NCBI GenBank assembly: GCA_009929775.1
Contig: RZZS01000002.1
Span: 36,312-100,311 of the forward strand
DNA length: 64,000 bases
Source of the DNA: Alphaproteobacteria bacterium
GTDB lineage: Bacteria; Pseudomonadota; Alphaproteobacteria; Micavibrionales; Micavibrionaceae
Reading direction: 5' to 3'
Below, one piece after another: positions 27,322 through 37,222 of this stretch (position 1 is its first letter; each line of letters begins with the position of its first letter). Below the pieces are notes generated by a model, which had not been told where the DNA came from, ran no database searches, and saw nothing but the letters and a program-made list of their open reading frames with translations. Made by a program: the position numbers and the translations under genes.

Positions 27322-27527
27322 GCGTGAGGAAATCGCCTTGCCTTTAAATTCGTCCGTCATTGCCTCCCACTCCTTATCGGCAATTATTATGCAGTCCCAA
27401 GTAAAGCAGTTTGTCGTTACCAGTTGGTTAAAAGAACATCCTGTCTTTTCAACCTGCTTGAAAACCGGCGATCACTATGCGCTTCCCGGTCCGGGCGGTC
27501 AACTGGCGACCGGCACCTTGCGCGTAT

Positions 27528-28622
27528 CTATCCATCCTCAAGATTGAGCATCACCCCGAGGCCGAGAAGAAACGCCATCATCGGTGCCGACCAGGCGGCC
27601 AGAATGACGGGAATCTGGCCGGACGCGCCCAGAGCTTGCAGGTAGCTGGACACGAAAAAAATCACGAAGCCGAGCAGGATCCCACCCGATACCATGTAAA
27701 GGCTGGCGCGGTAGCGCGGCGGGCGCAGCGAGACGCAGGCCGCGAGAAGAACCATCGCTGCAAAGAGCAACGGCTGCGCAAGCAGGGTATGGTAGTGAAT
27801 CCTGAGCCGGGTCGCATCAAATCCGGTCGATTCAAGAACGGACATAAATCCAGGCAGTTGCCAAAATGACATGCTTGCCGGTGAGGAGAAACTCTCTTCG
27901 ATCTCCTGCCGCGTAAGTGCCGTCGGGAGGCTGTATTCCTTGATAAGCAGCGTGTCTGCGCGCGGTGCGCTGAGGTGCGCCCCGAAAAAGCGCCATTCAC
28001 CGTTACGAAGGGTGGCCCGTTCCGCGTCGATTCGCTGTCGGAAGATATTTTTGTCATCGAAGAACAGCGCCATCGTATCGACGAGTTCCCAGCCCGGCAT
28101 ATCAATTGTTTCGGCATGCATGATGACATAGCCGCTGCCCGTCTCCTGCCGCAGCCATAGCCCCTCCTGGAAAAAGGTCACCAGCTTCTGCTGGCGCGTC
28201 AGATGCTGTTGCTCCATCTCCTCGAACTTGCCGACGAACAGGCTGCCGAGCGGGTTGACGATCGTTACGGCAACGATGCCGACCAGCAGTGCTGCGCCGG
28301 TGATCGGGGCGAGAAACTGCCAGACCGACATCCCGGCGGCGCGCACGACGACAAGCTCATAGCTTCGGTTGAGTTGCCAAAAGGTGTACATCGCGCTGAA
28401 CAGAACTGCGAACGGAAAAACGACCTGTCCGACTTCCGGGAGTTTAAAGAGTCCCATCTGCAAGACGACCGGCAGCGCGACGTCGGGAAATTTCGATGCC
28501 CGGCGGATCAGCTCGACGGTATCGAACAGATAGACGATGCCAAGCAGGGCGGCGAGCAGAACCAGCAGGTTCAGCGTGAACCGGCCTCCGAGATAGCGGC
28601 TCAGAACCTCGGGGATGGTCAT
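27528..28622 (-). CDS. lptG: LPS export permease LptG
   Basis: YjgP/YjgQ family permease: LSRYLGGRFTLNLLVLLAALLGIVYLFDTVELIRRA...; paired with lptF. Confidence 0.88.
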   Translation of the reverse strand: MTIPEVLSRYLGGRFTLNLLVLLAALLGIVYLFDTVELIRRASKFPDVALPVVLQMGLFKLPEVGQVVFPFAVLFSAMYTFWQLNRSYELVVVRAAGMSVWQFLAPITGAALLVGIVAVTIVNPLGSLFVGKFEEMEQQHLTRQQKLVTFFQEGLWLRQETGSGYVIMHAETIDMPGWELVDTMALFFDDKNIFRQRIDAERATLRNGEWRFFGAHLSAPRADTLLIKEYSLPTALTRQEIEESFSSPASMSFWQLPGFMSVLESTGFDATRLRIHYHTLLAQPLLFAAMVLLAACVSLRPPRYRASLYMVSGGILLGFVIFFVSSYLQALGASGQIPVILAAWSAPMMAFLLGLGVMLNLEDG

Positions 28623-29824
28623 TGCGTGCTCTCCTGCCCGTAGAGAAGATTGCGCCGGAAGGATTCGCTGTGGCGACCGAGCAGAAAAGCGCAGATGACG
28701 ATTGGTGCGAGCACCAGAAGATACATCAGCGGCAGGCCCCAGACTGCCTGCCGCGACAGGTTATAAAACGCAAGAAACAGGCCTTGGAGGACAACAACCA
28801 GGAGCGAGGCGGCAAGAATACGCCGTGCCATGCCGCGCCGGTCGACCGGGCCGATTAGCAAGGATACCAGACCGACCAGCGCAAAGGCGAGGGCAAGCAG
28901 GGGTGAAACGATCCGTTTGTTCGTCTCGACGATGAATTCGTGTCGTGCCTCGACGTCTCTCGGGTTCGAGAGGTTTGGGCGCAGGAGTTCGAGCAGTGTG
29001 CGCTCGTCCGGTTCGCGCCAGCGCTGGCGCACCGGCGCGCTTTCCGGAATATCGATTGTGTAGCGGTCGAAATCGAGTCGGTTAATGCTCCCGGTCTCCC
29101 CGTCGAAATCCTGTCGGGATCCTTCGAAGACAATGACCTGCGCATCGCCTTCATCGTTGGATACGACCGCTCCGCGCTCCGCGATGATGGTCACAGGGTT
29201 GCGGTTTTCCTCGCGGGAATCGTGGATCATCAACCCTTGGAGCTCTCCCTCGGGAGTACGCTCGGAAACATAGATGGTGAGGTTGTCGCCGACGGGATTG
29301 AAGATGCCTTCGCGGAACAAAAAGGCGGAGTACTGTGCCTTGATGATCTGGCGCATCTCCTGCATCTGTGCAAGCGAAACCGGAGCAAGCCAGAATGTTA
29401 CGACCCAGAGCAGAACGGTCAGGGCCGTGGCCAGCCGGAGCGCAGGTCGTGCCATCGCCATTGGCGAGAGACCGGCACCCCGCATGACGATTAACTCGCT
29501 GTCCATCGTCATTCGGTTATAGACGAAGACCACCGCCACCATCAGGGCAATCGGCAAAATGATCTCAAAAAACCGGGGTAGAGCCAGAAAGGTCAATATC
29601 CAAAACGAGAAGGACGAGGCCCCCGAGTTCATGACGAGTTCAAGAAACCGGAGCGATTGCGTGAGAAAAACAACCCCCGCCAGCGTCACCGCCACGAAGA
29701 ACAGCACGATAATCAGATTTTTCAATATGTAGCGGTCGAAAACCATTCGGACCCTTGTCGTGACGGGGCTGGCCAAGTCGTCGGCACAGCAATATATTAT
29801 CCCGACACCGACAGTCGACGACAA
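28619..29824 (-). CDS. lptF: LPS export permease LptF
   Basis: FDRYILKNLIIVLFFVAVTLAGVVFLTQSLRFLELVMN...LPIALMVAVVFVYNRMTMDSELIVMRGAGLSP. Confidence 0.92.
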   Translation of the reverse strand: MSSTVGVGIIYCCADDLASPVTTRVRMVFDRYILKNLIIVLFFVAVTLAGVVFLTQSLRFLELVMNSGASSFSFWILTFLALPRFFEIILPIALMVAVVFVYNRMTMDSELIVMRGAGLSPMAMARPALRLATALTVLLWVVTFWLAPVSLAQMQEMRQIIKAQYSAFLFREGIFNPVGDNLTIYVSERTPEGELQGLMIHDSREENRNPVTIIAERGAVVSNDEGDAQVIVFEGSRQDFDGETGSINRLDFDRYTIDIPESAPVRQRWREPDERTLLELLRPNLSNPRDVEARHEFIVETNKRIVSPLLALAFALVGLVSLLIGPVDRRGMARRILAASLLVVVLQGLFLAFYNLSRQAVWGLPLMYLLVLAPIVICAFLLGRHSESFRRNLLYGQESTQ

Positions 29825-29854
29825 GATTCATAACAGCAAACGAAAAAGGTTTCC

Positions 29855-31366
29855 ATGTCCATCCCGTTCACTTTTCTCAAAGAGCCGCGCCCTGAGGCCG
29901 ATACCCTCGTGATCCCCGTCTACGAGGACCAGCTTGAAAGTCCGGGCGTTGCGGCGTTTCAGTCTGAAAACGGCAAGGTTCTGAGCCGGGCCATGGAAAA
30001 TCACGCGAAATTCAAGGGCAGACCGGGGCAGACCTATATCGTGCCGCTTCATCTCGAAACGGGTTATGCGCGGGTCGTGCTTCTCGGGCTCGGGCAGAAA
30101 AACAAAATTGACGCGATTGTATGTGAAAAGGCTGGCGGCGCCCTGTGTCTTGCGCTCAGGCCGACGAGCGCGGGGCATGTGACGCTGCTGGCCGAGGATG
30201 AATTCCACGGCGAGGGCATCGGTGCGCCTGCCGTTGCCGCTCATATCTGTAACGGTCTCAAATTGAGGAATTACCGGTTCGACAAGTACAAGACAAAAAA
30301 GAAAGACGACGAAGACGATCAGCCGACGCTGAAACAGGTCGACGTCGTGACTGGCCACCATGCCCCGGCGCAGGCTGCGTTCGCGGAACTCGACAACGTC
30401 GCGCAAGGAACCCTTCTTGCGCGGGATCTGACGAACGAGCCGCCGAACAAGCTCAATCCGGAAACCTTCGCCGAATGGATCCGGGACGAACTCAAACCCC
30501 TCGGCGTCGAGGTCGGCGTTTTCGACGAGAAGAAGCTCGAAAAGCTTGGTATGGGGGCGTTTTGCGCCGTCGGGCAGGCCTCGGCCGTGCCACCGCGCAT
30601 GGTCGTCATGCGCTGGAAGGGCGAGAATCCCGGGAAAAAGCCGCCGGTGGCTTTTGTCGGAAAGGGGCTGACCTACGATTCCGGGGGCCTGAACCTCAAG
30701 CAGGCGAAGGGTCTAGAACTGATGCGACTCGACATGGGCGGGGCCGGGACGGTTGTCGGTCTGATGAAGACGCTTGCGCTCCGCAAGAGCAAGGCGGACG
30801 TGATCGGCATCGCGGGGCTTGCGGAAAACATGATTTCCGGCAATTCCTACCGGCCTTCCGACATCCTCACCAGCATGTCCGGCAAGACGATCGAGGTGCT
30901 CAATACCGACGCCGAAGGGCGTCTCGTTCTGGCCGATTGTCTGACCTACGCGCAAAAGACGTTCAAGCCGGAGGTTGTCATCGACCTTGCGACGCTGACC
31001 GGCACGATGCTCGGTACCGATTATTGCGCGACGTTCGCCAACGACGACGAACTCTGGAGCCGGCTCGAGGCCGCGAGCAGACAGACCGGCGAGAAAGTCT
31101 GGCGCATGCCGCTTGACGAACTCTGGCGCAAGGATATCGAAAGTTCGGTCGCCGACATCAAAAATCTCGGCTCCGCCTCCGGCTTCGCGGCAACGTGCAC
31201 CGCGGCGGCTTTCCTTGAGGCTTTCGTCGAAAAGGACGTCAAATGGGCGCACCTCGATATCGCCGGATCCGCATGGCTTTTGTCTGATCGTCCGACCTGC
31301 CCGAAAGGGCCGAGCGGGTACGGCGTACGTCTGCTGAACCGGTTCGTTGCCGATCATTACGAGTGA
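29855..31366 (+). CDS. pepA: Leucyl aminopeptidase
   Basis: VGKGLTYDSGGLNLKQAKGLELMRLDMGGAGTV...NTDAEGRLVLADCLTYA motif of M17 peptidases. Confidence 0.96.
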   Translation: MSIPFTFLKEPRPEADTLVIPVYEDQLESPGVAAFQSENGKVLSRAMENHAKFKGRPGQTYIVPLHLETGYARVVLLGLGQKNKIDAIVCEKAGGALCLALRPTSAGHVTLLAEDEFHGEGIGAPAVAAHICNGLKLRNYRFDKYKTKKKDDEDDQPTLKQVDVVTGHHAPAQAAFAELDNVAQGTLLARDLTNEPPNKLNPETFAEWIRDELKPLGVEVGVFDEKKLEKLGMGAFCAVGQASAVPPRMVVMRWKGENPGKKPPVAFVGKGLTYDSGGLNLKQAKGLELMRLDMGGAGTVVGLMKTLALRKSKADVIGIAGLAENMISGNSYRPSDILTSMSGKTIEVLNTDAEGRLVLADCLTYAQKTFKPEVVIDLATLTGTMLGTDYCATFANDDELWSRLEAASRQTGEKVWRMPLDELWRKDIESSVADIKNLGSASGFAATCTAAAFLEAFVEKDVKWAHLDIAGSAWLLSDRPTCPKGPSGYGVRLLNRFVADHYE

Positions 31367-31376
31367 CCGGCGATCC

Positions 31377-31820
31377 ATGGAAATTCGCTTCTACCATCTC
31401 ACCCGCCGCCCGCTTGAATTCGCGCTGCCCGAGATTCTGGGCAAAGCGCTCGGAAGGGGGCATCGCGTCGTTGTACGCGCGTTGGACGAGAAAGACGTCG
31501 AGTATCTGAACGAAAAACTCTGGACGGCCGATCCGGCCTCCTTCCTGCCGCACGGCAGCGCGCGGGACGGGAACGGCGAAGCCCAGCCCGTCTGGCTGAC
31601 GGCAGGCGAGGACAACCCGAACGGCGCGGACGTCCTGATCGTCACGGGTCTTGCGTCCGATGCCGGAATGGATGCGTACGCGCTGTGCCTGCACATGTTC
31701 GACGGCAACAGCGAGGACGCCGTCCGGGAGGCCCGCGACCGCTGGAAAGCATACAAGGCCGCCGGGCATGACATGACGTACTGGCAACAGCTCGAGCGCG
31801 GCTGGGAAAAGAAAAGCTAA
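31377..31820 (+). CDS. holC: DNA polymerase III chi subunit
   Basis: MEIRFYHLTRRPLEFALPEILGKALGRGHRVVV...LNEKLWTADPASFLPHG; located after pepA. Confidence 0.88.
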   Translation: MEIRFYHLTRRPLEFALPEILGKALGRGHRVVVRALDEKDVEYLNEKLWTADPASFLPHGSARDGNGEAQPVWLTAGEDNPNGADVLIVTGLASDAGMDAYALCLHMFDGNSEDAVREARDRWKAYKAAGHDMTYWQQLERGWEKKS

Positions 31821-32371
31821 TCCCTGTCGCTTTCCGCGGAAGGTGCGGGATCTTCGGCGTCCGGCAATGGCTCCGGCTCGTCCGACAGCGTTCTAAGCCA
31901 CGCGATCAGTGCTGCACGGTCCTCGGCGTCTCGTACGCCGATAAAGTCCATGGTTCCGCCCGGAACGAGATAATCCGGGTCCCAAAGGTACGCGTTGAGA
32001 TCGTCGTACGTCCAGACCTCGCCGCTTTGGGCGCGGAGCGCGCCGGAATAGTCGAAGCCTTCGACCGAGGCTTTTCCCCGTCCGACGATATCCCACAGGT
32101 TCGGGCCTTCGAGGAGGTTGGCCCCGCCTTTCTCGAACGTATGGCAAACTGCGCAGGCCCGGGCGATCCTCTCGCCGCGTTTTACGTCAGCATGCGCGAG
32201 ACGGTGGCTGATTGCCTGCGGATGCGATGGCGCGGGTTCACGCAGCGAGGGGCTGTAGACAAGCCCCGCCAGAACCCCGGCCAGAACGGCCAGTCCGAGA
32301 GCGGCAATGACTGCGAAGGAAAAGCGGATCATGAGATTGTAATACAATGCTGTCCTTGCGGAGGCAATCAC
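31817..32371 (-). CDS. Membrane-anchored class I c-type cytochrome
   Basis: N-terminal TM; CAVCH heme motif, GPNLWDIVGR, and downstream Met region VPGGTMDFIG. Confidence 0.85.
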   Translation of the reverse strand: MIASARTALYYNLMIRFSFAVIAALGLAVLAGVLAGLVYSPSLREPAPSHPQAISHRLAHADVKRGERIARACAVCHTFEKGGANLLEGPNLWDIVGRGKASVEGFDYSGALRAQSGEVWTYDDLNAYLWDPDYLVPGGTMDFIGVRDAEDRAALIAWLRTLSDEPEPLPDAEDPAPSAESDRD

Positions 32372-32459
32372 AGCGATGTACGGACCTCTTCTGCCCAGCC
32401 AGATATTGGCAGGCGGATACCTTTAGACTTTCAAAAAAACATTACAGGTTCCTCGACCT

Positions 32460-32720
32460 TTCCAGTGGAACCGGCTCGCCCGTTGCTGCGACGAAGCTCC
32501 GGAGGAGCGGAGGAAAAAGTCGCCCCACGTCTCCCCCCTTTTCAAGGGGGAGGGACCGGCTATCAGGCGATTACCGTGGGTTCACGGCCCGCAATTCGTG
32601 TGAATTCGTGCTTTGAAACATCCCGGTTTCAAGCGCGCGCTTCATCGGAGAGACTGCCGAGGGCGATGGGGACACAATAAGTTATTGTGTCCCCAAACGT
32701 GAGGGCGTTTGCACAATTCA
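32460..32720 (+). repeat. Dispersed intergenic repeat, copy B (fullest), palindrome ggggacacaataagttattgtgtcccc at 32668-32694
   Basis: Contains every module seen in copies A and C. Boundaries approximate. Confidence 0.7.
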
Positions 32721-32974
32721 CATATAATCGATTTCGTTAAGGAAAGATGTCGTTCTGACGGGGACAAGGCGTTTTTCCCGAGTCTAGCGTCAGCTATTCA
32801 ACGCGCCGAAGATTTCTCGCGGAATATCTGTTAGCTAAAATGCTCGCAACCCGTCATGTTCCGTCTGTTGTTTGTACCTTGAGGGCAACAGAGAGTCTCT
32901 GCTTTAAACCCTTGGCGAAAATCGCATTCGTGTACTATCGTCTTGGGGACGTCATCTTGTGAAAGACCAGATCC

Positions 32975-33805
32975 ATGACCCAAAGAATCGCTTTCCAGGG
33001 GGCGCCCGGCGCCTATGGGGACATGTCCTGCCGGGCGGCTTATCCGGACATGGAAACGTTGCCGAGCGAATCGTTCGAAGCGGCGTTTCTTGCTGTGAGC
33101 GAGGGGCGGGCGGAACTGGCGATGATTCCGGTCGACAATACGCTCGCCGGGCGCGTTGCCGACGTCCATCATTTGCTGCCTGACAGCGGTCTGTATATCA
33201 TCGGCGAGCATTTCCAGCCGGTGCATCACGCCCTGCTTGGCGTGCCGGGGGCGACGAAGGACGGACTGAAGCACGTTTACAGCCACGTCCACGCGCTTCC
33301 CCAATGCCGCAGGATCATCCGCGAACTGGGTCTGAAGCCGCACGTCCGCGCCGACACCGCCGGGGCGGCTGCGGAAGTCGCTGAGAAAAGAGACCCGTCG
33401 ATTGCCGCCATCGCCTCGCCGCTTGCCGCCGGGATCTACGGGCTCGACATTCTCGAGAACGACGTGCAGGACGCCGATCACAACACCACCCGTTTCCTTG
33501 TTCTGTCGCGCGAGCGCGAAGTGCCGGTCGAGCAGGAGAACGTCATTACGACGATGTTTTTCCGTGTACGCAACATTCCGGCGGCGCTCTACAAGGCGCT
33601 GGGTGGCTTTGCAACGAATGGCATCAATCTTACCAAGCTGGAATCCTATGTCGACGAGAACTTCCAGGCCGCACAGTTCTACTGCGACCTCGAAGGCCAC
33701 CCTGACAGCCGCGCCCTCCAGCTCGCGATCGAGGAGCTTTCGTTCTTTGCCGCCGAGGTGAAGATGCTCGGCACCTATCCCGCCCATCCGTTTCGCCGAA
33801 GATGA
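32975..33805 (+). CDS. pheA: Prephenate dehydratase
   Basis: IAFQGAPGAYGDMSCRAAYP...IPVDNTLAGRVADVH...; C-terminal ACT-like GGFATNGINLTKLESYVD. Confidence 0.93.
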   Translation: MTQRIAFQGAPGAYGDMSCRAAYPDMETLPSESFEAAFLAVSEGRAELAMIPVDNTLAGRVADVHHLLPDSGLYIIGEHFQPVHHALLGVPGATKDGLKHVYSHVHALPQCRRIIRELGLKPHVRADTAGAAAEVAEKRDPSIAAIASPLAAGIYGLDILENDVQDADHNTTRFLVLSREREVPVEQENVITTMFFRVRNIPAALYKALGGFATNGINLTKLESYVDENFQAAQFYCDLEGHPDSRALQLAIEELSFFAAEVKMLGTYPAHPFRRR

Positions 33806-33898
33806 AAGGTCTTTTCTTTTTGGACTTCACAGAAAGCGGAGTTCGTCTATTGTGGGGACGGGCGCTAACGAAACGATCAATGTTGGAGAGAGATTTCT

Positions 33899-34093
33899 AT
33901 GTCGACGACTTACGCAGAACTGGCCGCCCGGCTTCTCCGCGACGCCGCCGTTTTCTTTCGGACCGTCGGGGAGCAGAATCCCGCGCTTAAAACCCAGATG
34001 ATCGAGAATGCCGAAGTGTTCGAGCAGGTCGCTTCGCTCGTCGAGCAAAATCCGACCGGGGCGCTGCAGGAAGGCGGGGGGCAACAGGAGTAG
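33899..34093 (+). CDS. Small hypothetical protein
   Basis: 64 aa, MSTTYAELAARLLRDAAVFFRTVGEQNPALKTQMIENAEVFEQVASLVEQNP, helical, no recognised family. Confidence 0.6.
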   Translation: MSTTYAELAARLLRDAAVFFRTVGEQNPALKTQMIENAEVFEQVASLVEQNPTGALQEGGGQQE

Positions 34094-34098
34094 GCGGA

Positions 34099-34443
34099 TC
34101 AGCCGCCCAGCAAGAAGGTAAGCGCAAAAGCGCCGACGCCGCCGACAATCGCGAGAAGGATGAAAAGGACGAGGCTGTAGTCTCTTTTCTCTTTCGCCTC
34201 GAAAACGCGCAGAGTCATGTCAATCTTCCGTCCGGTTTTCTCTTCTTCGTACTTCTTCTTGACTTCCACTTTCTTGTACTGTCCGCTCTGAAACAATTTT
34301 TCTGCTTCGCGCAGGGCGGCGTCCATGTCCTCGGTCGTCGAATGCTTTTCCCACTGGTTCTTCCTGCCCTTTCCGTTCGGAAGCTCGTAGAGGTATATGC
34401 TGTATTCGATCGGCGAATCGGCAGATTGTTTTTCGGCGGCCAT
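34099..34443 (-). CDS. Hypothetical protein with C-terminal TM helix
   Basis: 114 aa; YSLVLFILLAIVGGVGAFALTFLLGG C-terminus. Confidence 0.6.
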   Translation of the reverse strand: MAAEKQSADSPIEYSIYLYELPNGKGRKNQWEKHSTTEDMDAALREAEKLFQSGQYKKVEVKKKYEEEKTGRKIDMTLRVFEAKEKRDYSLVLFILLAIVGGVGAFALTFLLGG

Positions 34444-34663
34444 AAACAGATACCTTTTATTGTCGGTTTCGAATAAATTTACGCGGTCGATGCGTAAGAA
34501 GACTTGAAAAACGTAAACAAAATCCTAACGTTCCACGTCCAGTCTAGCGGTTTTGCACCTAAAAGCAAAGACCCGGTCGCGCGTCCGTAGCCGCTTGTTT
34601 CCGTCGCGCGAAATCGTTAATATTCACACGAGACGTCCCGCCCTCTTCCAGGTTCTGACCGCG

Positions 34664-37102
34664 ATGGCCACCCGCAGAAAAATTCCCCGGCGCAAGAGCA
34701 CCCGGCTTACCGGTTTCCTTCCGGAGCCGATGCAGGCCTTTCTCGCACGTCGGATCGTCGATGCCGTTGCGCTGTCGTTCGGAGCGGCGGCGCTGGCGAC
34801 CTTTGCGGCCCTTGCATCCTATAGTCCGCTCGATCCGTCCTGGAACAGCGCTGGCGCAAGCGGCGACGCGATCCGGAACTGGGTCGGCGCGCCGGGGGCG
34901 CATATGGCTGATATTCTGCTGCAAGGGCTTGGTGCGGGCAGCATCGTTTTCGGAATCGTTTTGGCGATCTGGTCGTTCCGCCTGCTGCGTCGTCGTCCGA
35001 TCCGGCCTTTCTGGTTGCGCTTTTCGTCCGCCATCGCTGCCGGACTGCTCTTCTCGGTATCCTTTGCCCGCGTTCCCTCCGGCGACTGGCTCGTCCATCC
35101 CTATATGGGTGGAAGCGGAGGGGCGTTAATTCTCGACCGGGCTGCCGCAATTCTCCATCCGCTCCTTCAGGGATGGGAGCATCTGGTTGTTGCCCTTCTT
35201 GCCGGGGTGGCCGGTTTTGTCGCATTAATCGTCGCTTCGGCTGTCGAGGCGTCCGAGTGGAAGAGGGCGGGCGGGCTAATTTTGCGCGTTCTCGCTTTTC
35301 TGCTGGGTGCAGCGCTTGATGTGTTTTACCGGTTCACGGACTGGGTACGTCACTACAGCGATCCGTCCTGGCTTCCACCGGATCGTGAAAAGCCGCGCGC
35401 AGCGACCGAACCAAAAGTCCGAATCGCGCCCCGCATCGCCGGGAGCGAGCCCGATCCGATGCCCGTACCGGCGGTCGAGCAGCCGCAGAGCGTACCGCGC
35501 CAACCCGTCATTCATACCCCCGCCGCCGCGAAATCCGCAGGCAAGAGCGCCGGCGGGCAGGATCGTTTCCGTTTTTCCGAGGAAAGCGAATGGGAATTGC
35601 CGCCTGTCGACCTGATGCAGGACGTCCCCGCGGACAACCCGGACTACATGCCAGATCCTGCCTTGCTGCGCAGGAACGCGGAAATGCTCGCGAACGTGCT
35701 GCGTGATTTCTCGATTCAGGGCGATATCGTCAATATTCACCCCGGCCCGGTCGTCACGCTGTACGAACTCGAACCCGCGCCCGGCGTAAAGACCTCGCGC
35801 GTTATTTCGCTCAGCGACGATATCGCTCGCTCGATGTCCGCTGTGTCGGTCCGCTGCGCCGTCATTCCGGGCCGCAACGTCATAGGGATCGAATTGCCGA
35901 ACCGCGTTCGTCAGACGGTTTTCTTGCGCGAGCTGTTGGAGATCAAAGACGTTCAGAAGGCTGGCGCAAAGCTCCCGCTCATTCTCGGCAAGGACATCGG
36001 CGGCCAGCCGATCGTCGCCGATCTCACCAAGATGCCCCACCTTCTCGTGGCCGGGACGACCGGGTCTGGCAAGTCGGTGGCGATCAATACGATGATCCTC
36101 TCGCTTCTGTACCGCCTGCCGCCGGAGAAATGCCGTTTCATCATGATCGATCCGAAGATGCTCGAGTTGTCGGTCTATGACGACATTCCACACCTGCTCT
36201 CGCCTGTAGTGACGGAACCCGGAAAGGCCGTCGTTTCCCTGAAGTGGACCGTGCAGGAGATGGAGGAGCGCTATCGCGCTATGTCCAAGCTCGGTGTGCG
36301 CAACATCGAGGGCTACAACGCTCGCCTGCGCGAAGCCCGCAAGAAAGGCGAGGTCATTACCCGCCGCGTCCAAACCGGCTTCGATCCCGAAACCGGCAAG
36401 CCCGTGTACGAGGAACAGCCGCTCGACCTGACCGAACTTCCGTACATTGTGGTCATTGTAGACGAGTTCGCCGACCTGATGCTCGTTGCCGGAAAGGACG
36501 TCGAAGCTGCGATCCAGCGTCTTGCACAAATGGCCCGGGCTGCCGGAATCCATCTGATCATGGCCACGCAGCGTCCATCCGTCGACGTTATCACCGGCGT
36601 TATCAAAGCAAATTTTCCAACGCGGATTTCTTTCGCCGTGACCTCGAAGATCGACTCCCGAACCATTCTTGGCGAGGGCGGGGCTGAGCAGCTTCTCGGC
36701 ATGGGCGATATGCTCTACATGGCGGCGGGCGGGCGTATCAAGCGCGTGCACGGGCCGTTCGTCTCGGATTACGACGTCGAAAATGTTTGCACCTACCTCA
36801 AGGCCCAGGGCGAACCAAACTATATTGAGGACGTCACCGAGGGGGGCGATTTCGAGGGTAGCGAAGTAATGGGCGCTTTGTTCGGTGAGGGCGGTGACGG
36901 CGTCGATGAGCTCTATGATCAGGCGGTCGCCATCGTTGCCCGCGAGCGTAAGGCTTCGACCAGCTTTATCCAGCGCTGCCTCCAGATCGGCTATAACCGC
37001 GCGGCGCGAATCATCGAGGAAATGGAAAAGCAGGGCGTGGTTTCGAAGGCGACCGCTACTGGCAAGCGGGAGGTTCTGATCAGCGATTTTAGCGACGCGT
37101 AA
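34664..37102 (+). CDS. ftsK: FtsK/SpoIIIE DNA translocase
   Basis: N-terminal TM region; LPHLLVAGTTGSGKSVAINTMILSLLYR...; C-terminal gamma winged-helix domain QRCLQIGYNRAARIIEEMEKQGVVS. Confidence 0.96.
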   Translation: MATRRKIPRRKSTRLTGFLPEPMQAFLARRIVDAVALSFGAAALATFAALASYSPLDPSWNSAGASGDAIRNWVGAPGAHMADILLQGLGAGSIVFGIVLAIWSFRLLRRRPIRPFWLRFSSAIAAGLLFSVSFARVPSGDWLVHPYMGGSGGALILDRAAAILHPLLQGWEHLVVALLAGVAGFVALIVASAVEASEWKRAGGLILRVLAFLLGAALDVFYRFTDWVRHYSDPSWLPPDREKPRAATEPKVRIAPRIAGSEPDPMPVPAVEQPQSVPRQPVIHTPAAAKSAGKSAGGQDRFRFSEESEWELPPVDLMQDVPADNPDYMPDPALLRRNAEMLANVLRDFSIQGDIVNIHPGPVVTLYELEPAPGVKTSRVISLSDDIARSMSAVSVRCAVIPGRNVIGIELPNRVRQTVFLRELLEIKDVQKAGAKLPLILGKDIGGQPIVADLTKMPHLLVAGTTGSGKSVAINTMILSLLYRLPPEKCRFIMIDPKMLELSVYDDIPHLLSPVVTEPGKAVVSLKWTVQEMEERYRAMSKLGVRNIEGYNARLREARKKGEVITRRVQTGFDPETGKPVYEEQPLDLTELPYIVVIVDEFADLMLVAGKDVEAAIQRLAQMARAAGIHLIMATQRPSVDVITGVIKANFPTRISFAVTSKIDSRTILGEGGAEQLLGMGDMLYMAAGGRIKRVHGPFVSDYDVENVCTYLKAQGEPNYIEDVTEGGDFEGSEVMGALFGEGGDGVDELYDQAVAIVARERKASTSFIQRCLQIGYNRAARIIEEMEKQGVVSKATATGKREVLISDFSDA

Positions 37103-37146
37103 AGCCTGTATATCATGCTGATATAAAAGCGAAATATCTAGAACGC

Positions 37147-37175
37147 TTGCTTTCGAGAGCCGATTTCTGTATAGT
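37147..37175 (+). promoter_or_regulatory. Putative sigma70-type promoter TTGCTT-17-TATAGT
   Basis: Spacing of 17 nt, 47 bp upstream of the ATG at 37223. Confidence 0.45.
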
Positions 37176-37222
37176 TTGCTTATCCATAATAAAAATTACA
37201 GAAGGTGTGGAGATTACCATAA

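Noticed and set aside
32831-33787. 318-aa minus-strand ORF antisense to pheA
   Set aside because: Shadow ORF; pheA is clearly on the plus strand
35276-36751. 491-aa minus-strand ORF antisense to ftsK
   Set aside because: Shadow ORF; ftsK Walker and gamma-domain motifs are on the plus strand
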